Positions 1 to 6,621 of a stretch of 11,951 bases of DNA are shown piece by piece. Source of the DNA: Pseudofrankia asymbiotica (lineage in GTDB: Bacteria; Actinomycetota; Actinomycetes; Frankiales; Frankiaceae); assembly GCF_001983105.1 (NCBI RefSeq), contig NZ_MOMC01000111.1:9268-21218 (forward strand), read 5' to 3'. Position numbers and translations under genes: made by a program. Each line of letters opens with the position of its first letter. The stretch's first letter is position 1. The notes beneath the pieces are model-generated. The model worked only from the letters and a program-made list of their open reading frames with translations, did not search any database and was not told where the DNA came from.

Positions 1-511
1 GCGACAGCGGCCGGCCGTCGATGCCGAGCACGCACTCCAGCATCTTGGCGCGCTCGGCCTTCTCCAGGGACATCTCGTTGAGCGCCCATCCGGAGTAGAC
101 GACCTCGCCGCGGTGGCGGACGGTGACGTCGACCGTCATCCGCTCGTCGACGTGGTACTCCTTGCGGATCACGGCGTCGACCGTGGCCTCGAGCGCGTCG
201 GGCTCGGCCTCGGCGAGGAAGCCGACGTGGCCGAGGTTGACGCCGAGCAGCGGGATGTCGGCCGAGCGGGCGAGCTCGGCGCCGCGCAGCAGCGTGCCGT
301 CGCCGCCGAGCACGAGCACGAGCTCGACCCCGACCGCCGCGCTCTCGTCACGCGGGACCGTGCTCGGCAGGGTCAGGCCCAGGAACCCCGCCTCGTCGGC
401 CAGCATCCGGGGGGCGATCCCGGCGGTGGCGAGCCGGTCGAGCACCCACTGGGCGCGCCGGGCCATCCCGTCGCGGCGCGGGTGGGTGAGGACCAGGATC
501 TCCCGGCTCAT
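1..511 (-). CDS. nadK: NAD kinase, 5' part (gene continues past the left edge)
   Basis: ATP-dependent NAD kinase (PpnK/NadK), the cytosolic enzyme that phosphorylates NAD+ to NADP+. The 170 residues visible start MSREILVLTHPRRDGM and contain the family's GGDGT nucleotide-binding signature at residues 69-73, followed by LLGVNLGHVGFLAE. Further on comes the conserved ALNE segment with the NE pair expected to contact NAD. The ATG (509-511) overlaps the tlyA stop codon as ATGA, so translation is probably coupled to tlyA and no separate promoter is expected. tlyA-nadK is a conserved actinobacterial pair, usually followed by recN, which would lie outside the window. The C-terminal half, with the remaining NAD-binding fold, is missing only because the window ends. 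Family assignment is very secure. Confidence 0.96.
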   Translation of the reverse strand, partial: MSREILVLTHPRRDGMARRAQWVLDRLATAGIAPRMLADEAGFLGLTLPSTVPRDESAAVGVELVLVLGGDGTLLRGAELARSADIPLLGVNLGHVGFLAEAEPDALEATVDAVIRKEYHVDERMTVDVTVRHRGEVVYSGWALNEMSLEKAERAKMLECVLGIDGRPLS

Positions 512-1623
512 CGGGACGACCCCCCGCCCACCGCGGTGGTGGCGGCGGCCCGGGCGTCGCGGGCGGCCTGGCCGGCCGGACCGGCCGCGATCGCCTCGGC
601 GAGCGCCGCCGGGTCCAGCGCGGGCGCACCCGCCGTCAGCCACAGCAGGTACTCGACGTTGCCGGCCGGCCCCGGCAGCGGGCTGGCGACCACGCCCCGC
701 ACGCCGAGCCCAAGGCCGCCAGCCGCGTGGGCGATCCCCTCGACGGCCTCGGCGTGCAGCGCGACGTCGCGCACCACTCCGCCGGCGCCGAGCCGCTCGC
801 GCCCCACCTCGAACTGCGGTTTGACGAGCAGGACGAAGTCGGCGCCGCCGTCGGCGCAGGCGACGAGCGCGGGCAGCACCAGCCGCAGCGAGATGAACGA
901 CAGGTCGCCGACGACGAGGTCGACCGGCGCGCCGATGGCCTCGAGGGTCAGGTGCCGCGCGTTGGTCCGGTCGAGCACCCGGACGCGCGGGTCGGTGCGC
1001 AGCCGCCAGTCGAGCTGCCCGTAGCCCACGTCGACGGCGACCACCGAGGCGGCCCCCGCGCGCAGCAGCACGTCGGTGAACCCGCCGGTCGACGCGCCGA
1101 CGTCCATCGCCCGCCGCCCGGCGACACGCAGCGCCGGTCCCCCGTCCGGGCCCGGCACGCCGGCCGGGGCCTCCGGGGCCGTCGGAACGTCCAGATCGCC
1201 TGGCCCGGCCGGATCGCCCGGCCCTCGAGAGGGCGCGGGGGCACCCGGCGCGGTCTCGTCCCGCTCGGAGGCGGCCGCCGGCCCGCTCGGCGTCGACGCC
1301 GCCGACGCCGCCGAGGGCGAGGGCGAGGGCGAGGCGGCCACGGCCACCTGGCCGGTCGGGTTCCGCGCCGCGGTGTCCAGCGGGGGGACACCGAAGGCGG
1401 CGAAGGCGCCAAGCAGCTTGTGGGCGCCGCGTGAGGCGAAGCCCGGGTCGTCGCCGCCGGTGACGGCGATCGAGGTCGTGGCGTCCACGATCGTCGCCGC
1501 CTTGGTCGCGGCACGCCCGGCGACGAGCACGCGCCCGGCGGCGATCGCCTCGGTGGCCTGCTCCCGTGAACGGGCGAGGCCGCGGCGGACCAGCTCGCCG
1601 TCAAGTCTCATCCTGCGTGCCAC
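508..1623 (-). CDS. tlyA: TlyA-family rRNA (cytidine-2'-O)-methyltransferase with large insertion
   Basis: Ribosomal RNA 2'-O-ribose methyltransferase. Mycobacterial TlyA modifies 16S C1409 and 23S C1920, and its loss gives capreomycin resistance. I chose the GTG at 1621-1623 because it gives VARRMRLDGELVRRGLARSR, matching the M. tuberculosis N-terminus, with a GAGAGAG-like ribosome site upstream; the ATG at 1609-1611 is the alternative. An S4 RNA-binding domain spans about residues 5-65. The FtsJ/RrmJ-type methyltransferase has the SAM motif DVGASTGGF near 174 and a K-D-K-E set at K69 (RGAHK), D240 (GDLSF), K268 (LVKPQFEVG) and E324 (GNVEY). Two oddities: an insertion of about 86 Ala/Pro/Ser/Gly-rich residues (about 79-164) makes the protein 371 aa against about 268 aa in M. 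tuberculosis, and the RXWV interdomain tetrapeptide before SRGAHK is absent (DPGFASRG here). The gene lies 13 bases after the preceding gene and overlaps nadK by 4. Confidence 0.95.
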   Translation of the reverse strand: MARRMRLDGELVRRGLARSREQATEAIAAGRVLVAGRAATKAATIVDATTSIAVTGGDDPGFASRGAHKLLGAFAAFGVPPLDTAARNPTGQVAVAASPSPSPSAASAASTPSGPAAASERDETAPGAPAPSRGPGDPAGPGDLDVPTAPEAPAGVPGPDGGPALRVAGRRAMDVGASTGGFTDVLLRAGAASVVAVDVGYGQLDWRLRTDPRVRVLDRTNARHLTLEAIGAPVDLVVGDLSFISLRLVLPALVACADGGADFVLLVKPQFEVGRERLGAGGVVRDVALHAEAVEGIAHAAGGLGLGVRGVVASPLPGPAGNVEYLLWLTAGAPALDPAALAEAIAAGPAGQAARDARAAATTAVGGGSSR

Positions 1624-1636
1624 GGCTATCGCTCTC

Positions 1637-2014
1637 TCACCGCGGCCCGGGCCCGGGCACCGGCGGACCGGGACGCGGGAGGCCGCCGGGGACGGCCCGG
1701 GGCTGCCCGCCTGGGCGCCCGGGGGCACCAGCCGGGCCGGGGCGTGCCGGCTCCCCCGGCCGCGCCGGGCCGCCGGGGCGGCCGAAGGCGGCGCCCACCT
1801 GCTCGGCGTCCTCCGACGCGTCCAGTTCGGCGAGGGTGCCGGCGAGCAGCCGGTTGACCTCCTCGAAGACGGCGACGTGGTCGGCGACCGGCAGCTCGGG
1901 CAGCGCCGCGAGCGCGGCGGACGCCGCCCGCACGCCTTCGTCGCCGGCCCGCCCGGCTCCGGTCTCGTCCGGCGGCGCCGGGTCCGGACCGGGTGTTCCC
2001 GGCTCGGTGATCAC
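1637..2014 (-). CDS. Small conserved actinobacterial protein with Pro/Gly-rich tail, function unknown
   Basis: Hypothetical protein of 125 aa. The GTG start (2012-2014) has a GGGAGG ribosome site 8 bases upstream. Residues about 30-66 form a predicted helical core containing LPVADHVAVFEEVNRLL, which resembles the short proteins encoded immediately upstream of tlyA in many actinobacteria (Rv1693 holds that position in M. tuberculosis, from memory). The last 50 or so residues are almost entirely Gly, Pro, Arg and Ala and look disordered; relatives are typically only about 60 aa, so the tail appears to be an expansion. The stop codon is 13 bases before the tlyA start and part of the tlyA ribosome site overlaps it, so the two are probably co-transcribed. 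The reading frame stays open upstream to 3001, but that translation is not protein-like and the ribosome site fixes the start. No enzymatic motif is visible. Confidence 0.72.
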   Translation of the reverse strand: MITEPGTPGPDPAPPDETGAGRAGDEGVRAASAALAALPELPVADHVAVFEEVNRLLAGTLAELDASEDAEQVGAAFGRPGGPARPGEPARPGPAGAPGRPGGQPRAVPGGLPRPGPPVPGPGPR

Positions 2015-2022
2015 CTGTCCAG

Positions 2023-2028
2023 CCTCCC
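2023..2028 (-). promoter_or_regulatory. Ribosome binding site GGGAGG of the 125-aa gene
   Basis: GGGAGG read on the minus strand ends 8 bases before the GTG at 2012-2014. It decides the start inside a much longer open frame. Confidence 0.7.
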
Positions 2029-2566
2029 GCGGTCGATGTCCGGTCGCACTGGCATGTTCTGGGACGTCCGCGGGGCCTCGATCGACGGGCCGCGTCCGGC
2101 CATCCCTAACGCTAGTGTCGCCTACGGCCGCCCGGAACTCGTGTCGCCCCAAACCCGCCCGGTGCGTCACCAGGGAAACGGCGTATCCCCGGCCATACGG
2201 CGCACCCCGACTCGGCGGCGTCGCGCCGTTCACCGAGCCACAGTCGCGGGCTCCCCGTCCTCTCCGGACTACCCGTGCACTGGCCGGATCGCCGAGGCCC
2301 CGGGGCTCCGCCGGGTTGACGACCCGGTTCCTGACATGTCGACGGCTGGGGAGGCCGCCGGTCCGGCGGGACCGCCGGGCGTACGCCGGCAGGTCCGGGC
2401 CACGGCCGCCACCCACGAAACACCCCAGATCCGGCACTCCCCGCGACACGACGCGCCGAGACGGCCGCCACCACCCGCGCCTGCCGGGCGAAAACGGCCC
2501 TGAGCAGGTAGGACGGTGGAGGCGCGCTTCGCCGGCCGGGCGCGGCCCGGATATCCAGCAGGGCTC

Positions 2567-2573
2567 GGGAGGA
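2567..2573 (+). promoter_or_regulatory. Ribosome binding site GGGAGGA of the SCP2-like gene
   Basis: GGGAGGA lies 8 bases before the GTG at 2582. It favours that start over the upstream in-frame GTG at 2516, which has no comparable site and would add a non-conserved leader. Confidence 0.75.
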
Positions 2574-2581
2574 CGATCACC

Positions 2582-2920
2582 GTGGCGGACCGGGAGCAGT
2601 GCGAGACCGCGCTGCGCGGGCTTGCCGCCCGCCTCGACCAGCTCGCCGCGCGCGACAGCCGCCCGCCGCGCGCGCCCAACCGGACGCTCATGTGCCGGCT
2701 GCCCGACCTTGGCACGTCCTACGTCGCCGAGCTGCGCGGCGGCTGCCTGCGCGGCATCGCCGAGGGCACCCACGCTTCCCAGATCACCTTCACGCTGAGC
2801 AGCGACGACCTGATCGCGATCACCGACGGCCGGCTCTCGGTGACCTCGGCCTGGGCGAGTGGCCGCCTTCGGGTCGAGGCCAGCGTGCGCGACCTCCTGC
2901 GCGTCCGTTCCCTGCTCTGA
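2582..2920 (+). CDS. SCP2-like sterol/lipid-binding domain protein
   Basis: A 112-aa, single-domain soluble protein resembling the SCP2 sterol-transfer family found across actinobacteria. It begins VADREQCETALRGLAARLDQ, an amphipathic N-terminal helix. The diagnostic part is the C-terminal segment from about residue 73 to the end: SSDDLIAITDGRL, then AWASGRLRVEAS, then DLLRVRSLL. This is the SCP2-type pattern of a strand, a DL..L.G helix, and the AW..GRL.V turn, ending with a hydrophobic helix. Members bind lipids or fatty acyl groups in a hydrophobic tunnel; the ligand of this bacterial subgroup is not established. The gene stands alone on the plus strand, diverges from the tlyA operon and converges on the phosphatase gene with only 37 bases between the stops. 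It is probably expressed from its own promoter in 2015-2566. Confidence 0.8.
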   Translation: MADREQCETALRGLAARLDQLAARDSRPPRAPNRTLMCRLPDLGTSYVAELRGGCLRGIAEGTHASQITFTLSSDDLIAITDGRLSVTSAWASGRLRVEASVRDLLRVRSLL

Positions 2921-2957
2921 GAAAGGCAGCCGGCGGGCCGCGGCGGCGCGGTGGCGG

Positions 2958-4112
2958 TCAGGCCGGGACGGCAAGGTCCGCGCAGCCACGGGGACGGTCA
3001 CTGGCTACCCGGCGCGGCGGGCGACCGGCGTCGAAAGCCGCCCAGGCGGCGAGGCAGGCGGCCCGCAGCGCGTCCAGGCCGTCATCCGGCACGCGGTCGC
3101 CACCAGCACCCTCGTCACCGCCCTCCGTCTCGCCGTGTGTGCCTCCGGCACCCCGCTCATGCCAGCGCAGGGTGCCCGCGTCGTCCACCTGGCACTCCCA
3201 GGCGCCGCAGCGGGCACGGCCGTCAGGGGCGAGGCGGGCCGGCGGGTGCGGGCGCAGCAGGCCGCGCAGGTCGTCGGCGAGCATGGTCGGACGGTGCGGG
3301 GGCCCGGCCGCGAGCAGCTCGGCGGGGGTCGCGACGCCGGTGAGCACCAGCAGCGTCGGCGTGCCTGTGCGGGCGCCGGCCTCGATGTCGGTGTCGAGCC
3401 GGTCGCCGACGATGACCGGCCGGCGGGCGCCGGAGCGACGCACCGACTCGGCGTGCATCACCGGCTCCGGCTTGCCGGTCACCAGCGGCTCGGCGCCGGT
3501 CGCCGCCCGGACCATCGCGACCAGGGCGCCGTTGCCCGGGGCGAGGCCACGCTCGGTCGGCACGGTCAGGTCCGCGTTGCTCGCGACCCACAGCGCCCCG
3601 GCACGCACCGCGAGTGCCGCCTCACTCAGCCGCTGGTAGGTCAGCTCGGGGTCGAATCCCTGGACGACGGCCAGCGGCTTGTCGCCCGCCGAGGTCACCG
3701 GCGTGAGCCCCTCGGCCGCTACGGCGGCGCGCAACCCCTCCCCGCCGACGACCAGTACCGCCGCGCCCGCCGGCAGCCGCTCGGCGAGCACGTGCGCCGC
3801 CGCCTGTGCCGACGTGATGACCTCATCCGGACGGGCCGGCACGCCGAACGCGGTGAGCCGGGCGGCGACCGCCTCCGGGGTACGCAGCGCGTTGTTCGTC
3901 ACGTAGGCGGAACGCATCCCGCGCTGCCCGGCCGCCGCGATCGCCTCGGCGGCGTGCGGCACGGCGCCGTCTCCCCGGTAGATCACGCCGTCGAGGTCGA
4001 GCAGGGCGACGTCGAACCGCTCAGCCGGCGCCGCCGTGCCGCTCAGGGGCGGCCCATAGGCCGGGTCGATCCCCTGGCCACGGGTGGGTGTCCGCTCTCC
4101 GGCCACGGTCAC
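2958..4112 (-). CDS. HAD-superfamily (subclass IIA) phosphatase, glycerol-3-phosphate-phosphatase-like
   Basis: Mg-dependent phosphatase of the HAD-IIA (NagD/pNPPase) group, 384 aa. Motif I is LLDLDGVIYRG with nucleophile D39 and acid/base D41; motif II is YVTNNA (T72); motif III is K214 in TGKPEP; motif IV is VGDRLDTDIEAG (D237, D242). The C2-type cap lies between motifs II and III. After about residue 295 there is an extra C-terminal region with RCGAWECQVD and a final helix. Such a C-terminal extension also occurs in M. tuberculosis Rv1692, the family member in the same position near tlyA, reported as a glycerol-3-phosphate phosphatase that recycles glycerophospholipid head groups. The substrate here is inferred from that neighbourhood. 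The start is uncertain: GTG at 4112 or 4106, neither with a clear ribosome site, and the conserved fold begins only at about residue 33. The upstream TPR gene ends 127 bases away. Confidence 0.9.
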   Translation of the reverse strand: MTVAGERTPTRGQGIDPAYGPPLSGTAAPAERFDVALLDLDGVIYRGDGAVPHAAEAIAAAGQRGMRSAYVTNNALRTPEAVAARLTAFGVPARPDEVITSAQAAAHVLAERLPAGAAVLVVGGEGLRAAVAAEGLTPVTSAGDKPLAVVQGFDPELTYQRLSEAALAVRAGALWVASNADLTVPTERGLAPGNGALVAMVRAATGAEPLVTGKPEPVMHAESVRRSGARRPVIVGDRLDTDIEAGARTGTPTLLVLTGVATPAELLAAGPPHRPTMLADDLRGLLRPHPPARLAPDGRARCGAWECQVDDAGTLRWHERGAGGTHGETEGGDEGAGGDRVPDDGLDALRAACLAAWAAFDAGRPPRRVASDRPRGCADLAVPA

Positions 4113-4132
4113 CGCGCCGGCCCGCCGGCCAT

Positions 4133-4162
4133 CGACCAGCGCGCGTCCGACCAGCGCGCGTC
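4133..4162. repeat. Perfect 15-base tandem duplication upstream of the phosphatase gene
   Basis: CGACCAGCGCGCGTC occurs twice head to tail (4133-4147 and 4148-4162), in the 127-base gap between the TPR gene and the phosphatase start, about 20 bases from the GTG. It is seen directly; any function is unknown. Confidence 0.9.
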
Positions 4163-4239
4163 GCCGCCGGGCGTCAGCGTGGGAGGCACGCGTCCTGGTG
4201 GACGACGGAAGGACCGCTCTGGGTGGCCGCCCTCGTCGA

Positions 4240-4671
4240 TCACGCGGAGCGGGCCCGGTTCAGGAGCGCGCGGGCCCCGCGCAGCTCCCGGCCGTAGTGC
4301 TGGATCTCCGGGCGCATCGCCGCGGCCAGGGCCAGGTGTTCGATCGCGGTGGGCAGGTCGCCGATGCGGCGGGCAGCCATCCCCAGGCCGAACTGGGCGT
4401 AGTCGTCGGTCGGGTCCTGCTCCACGATCCAGGCGAACGTCTCCCGCGCCGCGTCGTACTGCCCCGCGTCGAACTGGGCGCGGGCCAGCGCCTCGCGCGC
4501 GCTGCGTGACTCCGGCTCGGCGGCACAGGCGTGCGCCAGCAGCTGGATCGCCGCGTTGGCGTTGCCGTCTCCGTGCAGCGCGACACCGCGGGTGTACCAG
4601 TCGTACACGCTCCCGGCCGGCGAACCCGCCGGGCCGGACTGCCGCGCGCCCTCCTCGAACTGCTCGGACAT
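4240..4671 (-). CDS. Small tetratricopeptide-repeat protein (three TPRs)
   Basis: A 143-aa soluble protein made almost entirely of TPR helix pairs: about residues 22-55 (YDWYTRGVALHGDGNANAAI), 56-89 (ALARAQFDAGQYDAARETF) and 90-122 (AQFGLGMAARRIGDLPTAI). The first 20 residues are polar and probably disordered. There is no catalytic motif, so it is presumably a protein-protein interaction adaptor with unknown partner. The ATG at 4669-4671 has GGGAGG only 5 bases upstream, which fixes the start although the frame is open to 5469. It reads toward the phosphatase gene (gap 127 bases) and away from DUF1015. Actinobacterial genomes often keep a TPR protein beside this phosphatase, so a shared pathway is plausible but unproven. 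Confidence 0.88.
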   Translation of the reverse strand: MSEQFEEGARQSGPAGSPAGSVYDWYTRGVALHGDGNANAAIQLLAHACAAEPESRSAREALARAQFDAGQYDAARETFAWIVEQDPTDDYAQFGLGMAARRIGDLPTAIEHLALAAAMRPEIQHYGRELRGARALLNRARSA

Positions 4672-4676
4672 CAGCG

Positions 4677-4682
4677 CCTCCC
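4677..4682 (-). promoter_or_regulatory. Ribosome binding site GGGAGG of the small TPR gene
   Basis: GGGAGG on the minus strand, 5 bases before the ATG at 4669-4671. It decides the start within a long open frame. Confidence 0.7.
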
Positions 4683-4801
4683 AAGACCTGCAACGCCAAA
4701 CCGGTAGACCGTCATCCGTCCGGTGGGCGTCTCCGGCCGCCGCCGGTCGCGCCCTCGCCCACCCGCCCGTCAGCCCATCCGCGCCCAGCGCGGACCCGCC
4801 G

Positions 4802-4833
4802 AGGTCCTCCACCCGGGGCCGGGTGGAGGACCT
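4802..4833. repeat. 32-base near-perfect palindrome / hairpin
   Basis: Arms AGGTCCTCCACCCGG (4802-4816) and its exact complement (4819-4833) are separated by two G's. All 15 pairs match and the symmetry stops at both ends. In RNA it would form a 13-15 bp stem. It lies 130 bases upstream of the TPR start. It could be an operator, an attenuator or terminator-like stem in the TPR leader, or part of a small RNA. There is no T-tract on either side. Confidence 0.9.
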
Positions 4834-5086
4834 GCCCGCCGTCCAGTGTCTCCGTTCAGACGCGCCGCGTACGTCCCTTCGTCGCTTCTCATGGCCCAGA
4901 CCCGCTTCGTCGCCTGTGCCCGGTCCCATCCCACGCCACCCGTGCCCAGCTCCCGGTCCGCGCGGCCAAGGCGTTCCGAGCGGCCCAGGCCGTCCAGCGT
5001 TCAGGCGCCGAGGGCCGCCTCTCCTCGCACGCTCTGCTTTCCTCCCCCGTCGGGGGACGGGAATACAGGACCCGGCCAAGTGCCGG

Positions 5087-5112
5087 CGGTGGGACTCGCC
5101 GACGGTGGGACT
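5087..5112. repeat. Direct repeat CGGTGGGACT, 16-base period
   Basis: CGGTGGGACT occurs at 5087-5096 and 5103-5112, separated by CGCCGA. It may be a paired activator or repressor site, or chance in GC-rich DNA. Confidence 0.6.
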
Positions 5113-5165
5113 TCCGGTCGCGAACCGTTCCGCCAGGGGGTCTTCCGGCCCAGCCTGGGACAGGG

Positions 5166-5217
5166 CTGTCACAGAGGCGCACAGACGCCTCAGCCGTGTG
5201 ACCTGGGTCCCGTCACA
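5166..5217. promoter_or_regulatory. Cluster of GTCACA/TGTGAC half-sites forming a two-tier hairpin
   Basis: GTCACA occurs at 5168-5173 and 5212-5217, and its complement TGTGAC at 5197-5202. Between the first two lie GAGGCG (5174-5179) and CGCCTC (5186-5191), so the block can fold as a 6 bp outer plus 6 bp inner stem with a five-base bulge. TGTGA/TCACA is the half-site of CRP-family regulators, but the inverted pair 5197/5212 has an 11-base gap between TGTGA and TCACA instead of the usual 6, so a CRP-type operator is doubtful. It sits about 60-110 bases upstream of DUF1015. Confidence 0.4.
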
Positions 5218-5262
5218 GCCGCGCCGGCGAAGGTCCACGATCGCGCGGCCGCCGGTGGCCCC

Positions 5263-5268
5263 TACGAT
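5263..5268 (+). promoter_or_regulatory. Candidate -10 box TACGAT for a leaderless DUF1015 transcript
   Basis: TACGAT fits the actinobacterial TANNNT -10 consensus and ends 7 bases before the ATG at 5276, which would put transcription start on or next to the start codon. No Shine-Dalgarno sequence precedes that ATG, consistent with leaderless expression. No good -35 is visible. An in-frame ATG at 5267 overlaps the box. Confidence 0.45.
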
Positions 5269-5275
5269 GCGGACC

Positions 5276-6613
5276 ATGGTTGACGACGCCGCCGCTGCCG
5301 CCGCTACCGACGTGCCCTCCCCCGCCGGCCTGGTTCTCGCCCCGTTCCGGGCGGCCAGGTTCACCGCCGCCGCCGGGGCCACCGAGAACCTGGCGGCGCT
5401 GACGTCCCCGCCGTACGACGTGATCGACGACGCGGGGGTGACGGCGTTGGAGGCCGCCGACCCGCACAACGTGGTCCGGCTGATCCTGCCCAGGGACCGC
5501 TCGGCTGACGAGCCCGGCAGCCGCTACGCGCGCGCGGCCGAGACCCTGGCCGACTGGTTGGGCTCCGGCGCTCTGGCGCGCGACGAGGCGCCCGCGCTCT
5601 ACGTCTACGAGGAGGAGCAGGACGGTCACCGCCAGCGCGGCCTCGTCGGCGCCGTCGCGCTCGCCGACCCGGACGCCGGGATCATCCTGCCGCACGAGAA
5701 CACCATGGCCGGCCCGGTCTCCGACCGACTGTCGCTACAGCAGGCGACACGGGCCAACCTCGAGCCGATCTTCCTGCTCTACGAGGGCGGCGGCGAGACC
5801 AGCCGGATCGTCGCGGAGACCGTCACCACCGAACCGCTGCTGGACACGGTCACCGATGACGGCGTCGCGCACCGGATCTGGGCGTTGAGCGAGCCGGCGA
5901 CGCTCCTCACGATCGCCACCGACCTGCTGCCGCGCCGCGCCGTGATCGCCGACGGCCACCACCGCTACGCGACCTACCGGCACTACCAGGCCGAACGGCA
6001 CGCCGCCGGCGACGGCCCCGGCCCGTGGGACTTCGGTCTGACCTTCCTCGTCGACGCGACCGTCTCCGGCCCGCAGGTGCATCCGATCCACCGGGCCGTG
6101 CGCGGCCTGTCCGTGGCCGAGGCCGCCCGCCGGGCGGAAGGCGCGTTCACCGTGCGTCAGCTGACCGCGGCGGGCACGACAGGCCGCGTCGACGTCACGC
6201 TGCTGCTCGACGAGCTGTCCAAGGCCGGCCAGGCCGGGCACGCGTTCGCCATCACCGACGGCCGCGACGCCTACCTGCTGACCGAGCCGAGCGCCGAGGT
6301 GCTGACCCGCAGCCTGCCGGCGGACCGCTCGGCGGCGTTCCGCGGCCTGGATGTCACGGTCGCGCACCTGACGCTGATCAGCGACGTCTGGGGCCAGGAG
6401 GACAAGGTCGGCGTCGTCGACTACTTCCACGACGCCCCGGCCGCGATCGCCGCGGTGGCGGACGGCGCCGGCACCGCGCTGCTACTCAACCCCACCCCGG
6501 TCGCCGGCGTGACGGCGGTCGCCGGGGCCGGCGAGCGCATGCCGCGCAAGTCGACCCTTTTCACCCCCAAGCCCCGCACCGGCCTGCTGATTCGCCTGCT
6601 CGACGAGTCCTGA
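5276..6613 (+). CDS. DUF1015 family protein
   Basis: Conserved protein of 445 aa, the usual length for DUF1015. Landmarks are FRAARF near the N-terminus, LTSPPYDVID (about residues 43-52), HNVVRLILP, the central ILPHENTM, and the signature ADGHHRYATY with D226-G-H228-H229-R230-Y231. The C-terminus contains LLNPTPV and RMPRKSTLFTPKPRTGLLIR. No signal peptide or membrane segment is seen. The His/Arg/Tyr cluster suggests an active site or phosphate-binding site, but I know no established reaction for this actinobacterial subgroup, so function is left open. The start was chosen for the leaderless promoter spacing and because upstream in-frame sequence is not protein-like. It is monocistronic on the plus strand, divergent from the TPR gene and convergent with the giant gene, and followed at once by a GC-rich hairpin. 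Confidence 0.92.
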   Translation: MVDDAAAAAATDVPSPAGLVLAPFRAARFTAAAGATENLAALTSPPYDVIDDAGVTALEAADPHNVVRLILPRDRSADEPGSRYARAAETLADWLGSGALARDEAPALYVYEEEQDGHRQRGLVGAVALADPDAGIILPHENTMAGPVSDRLSLQQATRANLEPIFLLYEGGGETSRIVAETVTTEPLLDTVTDDGVAHRIWALSEPATLLTIATDLLPRRAVIADGHHRYATYRHYQAERHAAGDGPGPWDFGLTFLVDATVSGPQVHPIHRAVRGLSVAEAARRAEGAFTVRQLTAAGTTGRVDVTLLLDELSKAGQAGHAFAITDGRDAYLLTEPSAEVLTRSLPADRSAAFRGLDVTVAHLTLISDVWGQEDKVGVVDYFHDAPAAIAAVADGAGTALLLNPTPVAGVTAVAGAGERMPRKSTLFTPKPRTGLLIRLLDES

Positions 6614-6621
6614 ACCGCGAC

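Larger units (their letters stand above)
2015..2581. other. Divergent intergenic region, no gene recognised
   Basis: 567 bases between the leftward small-gene/tlyA/nadK operon and the rightward SCP2-like gene. It must hold promoters for both directions. I see only weak candidates: TAGCGT around 2110 on the minus strand, without a convincing -35, and TTGACG around 2323 on the plus strand, without a clear -10. Short inverted repeats occur (CGGTCC/GGACCG near 2358-2375 and the palindrome GGCGTACGCC near 2380). Open frames here on both strands have the Arg/Pro/Gly composition of non-coding GC-rich DNA. Confidence 0.6.
4672..5275. other. Divergent intergenic region rich in symmetric repeats
   Basis: 604 bases between the TPR gene and DUF1015. 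It has no convincing gene: the open frames through it are Arg/Pro/Ser-rich and lack ribosome sites. It holds a 32-base palindrome (4802-4833), a 15-base palindrome with arms TCCCCCG/CGGGGGA (5043-5057), a 16-base-period direct repeat (5087-5112), a cluster of GTCACA/TGTGAC half-sites (5166-5217) and a probable promoter directly before DUF1015. The length and density of symmetric elements suggest regulation, or an unrecognised small RNA. Confidence 0.6.

Noticed and set aside
113..1434. Several plus-strand frames opposite nadK and tlyA
   Set aside because: The minus strand encodes clear NAD kinase and TlyA motifs. The plus frames are shadows with no family resemblance.
2921..2957. Terminator hairpin between the converging SCP2-like and phosphatase genes
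   Set aside because: Only short, overlapping GC-rich pairings are possible in the 37-base gap, and no clean stem stands out.
2015..3001. Upstream extension of the 125-aa gene's open frame to 3001
   Set aside because: It would run antisense through the SCP2-like gene and its translation is low-complexity. A strong ribosome site fixes the start at 2014.
5197..5217. CRP/GlxR-type operator TGTGA...TCACA
   Set aside because: The half-sites are separated by 11 bases, not the 6 needed for the classical site. It is kept only as an unusual half-site cluster.
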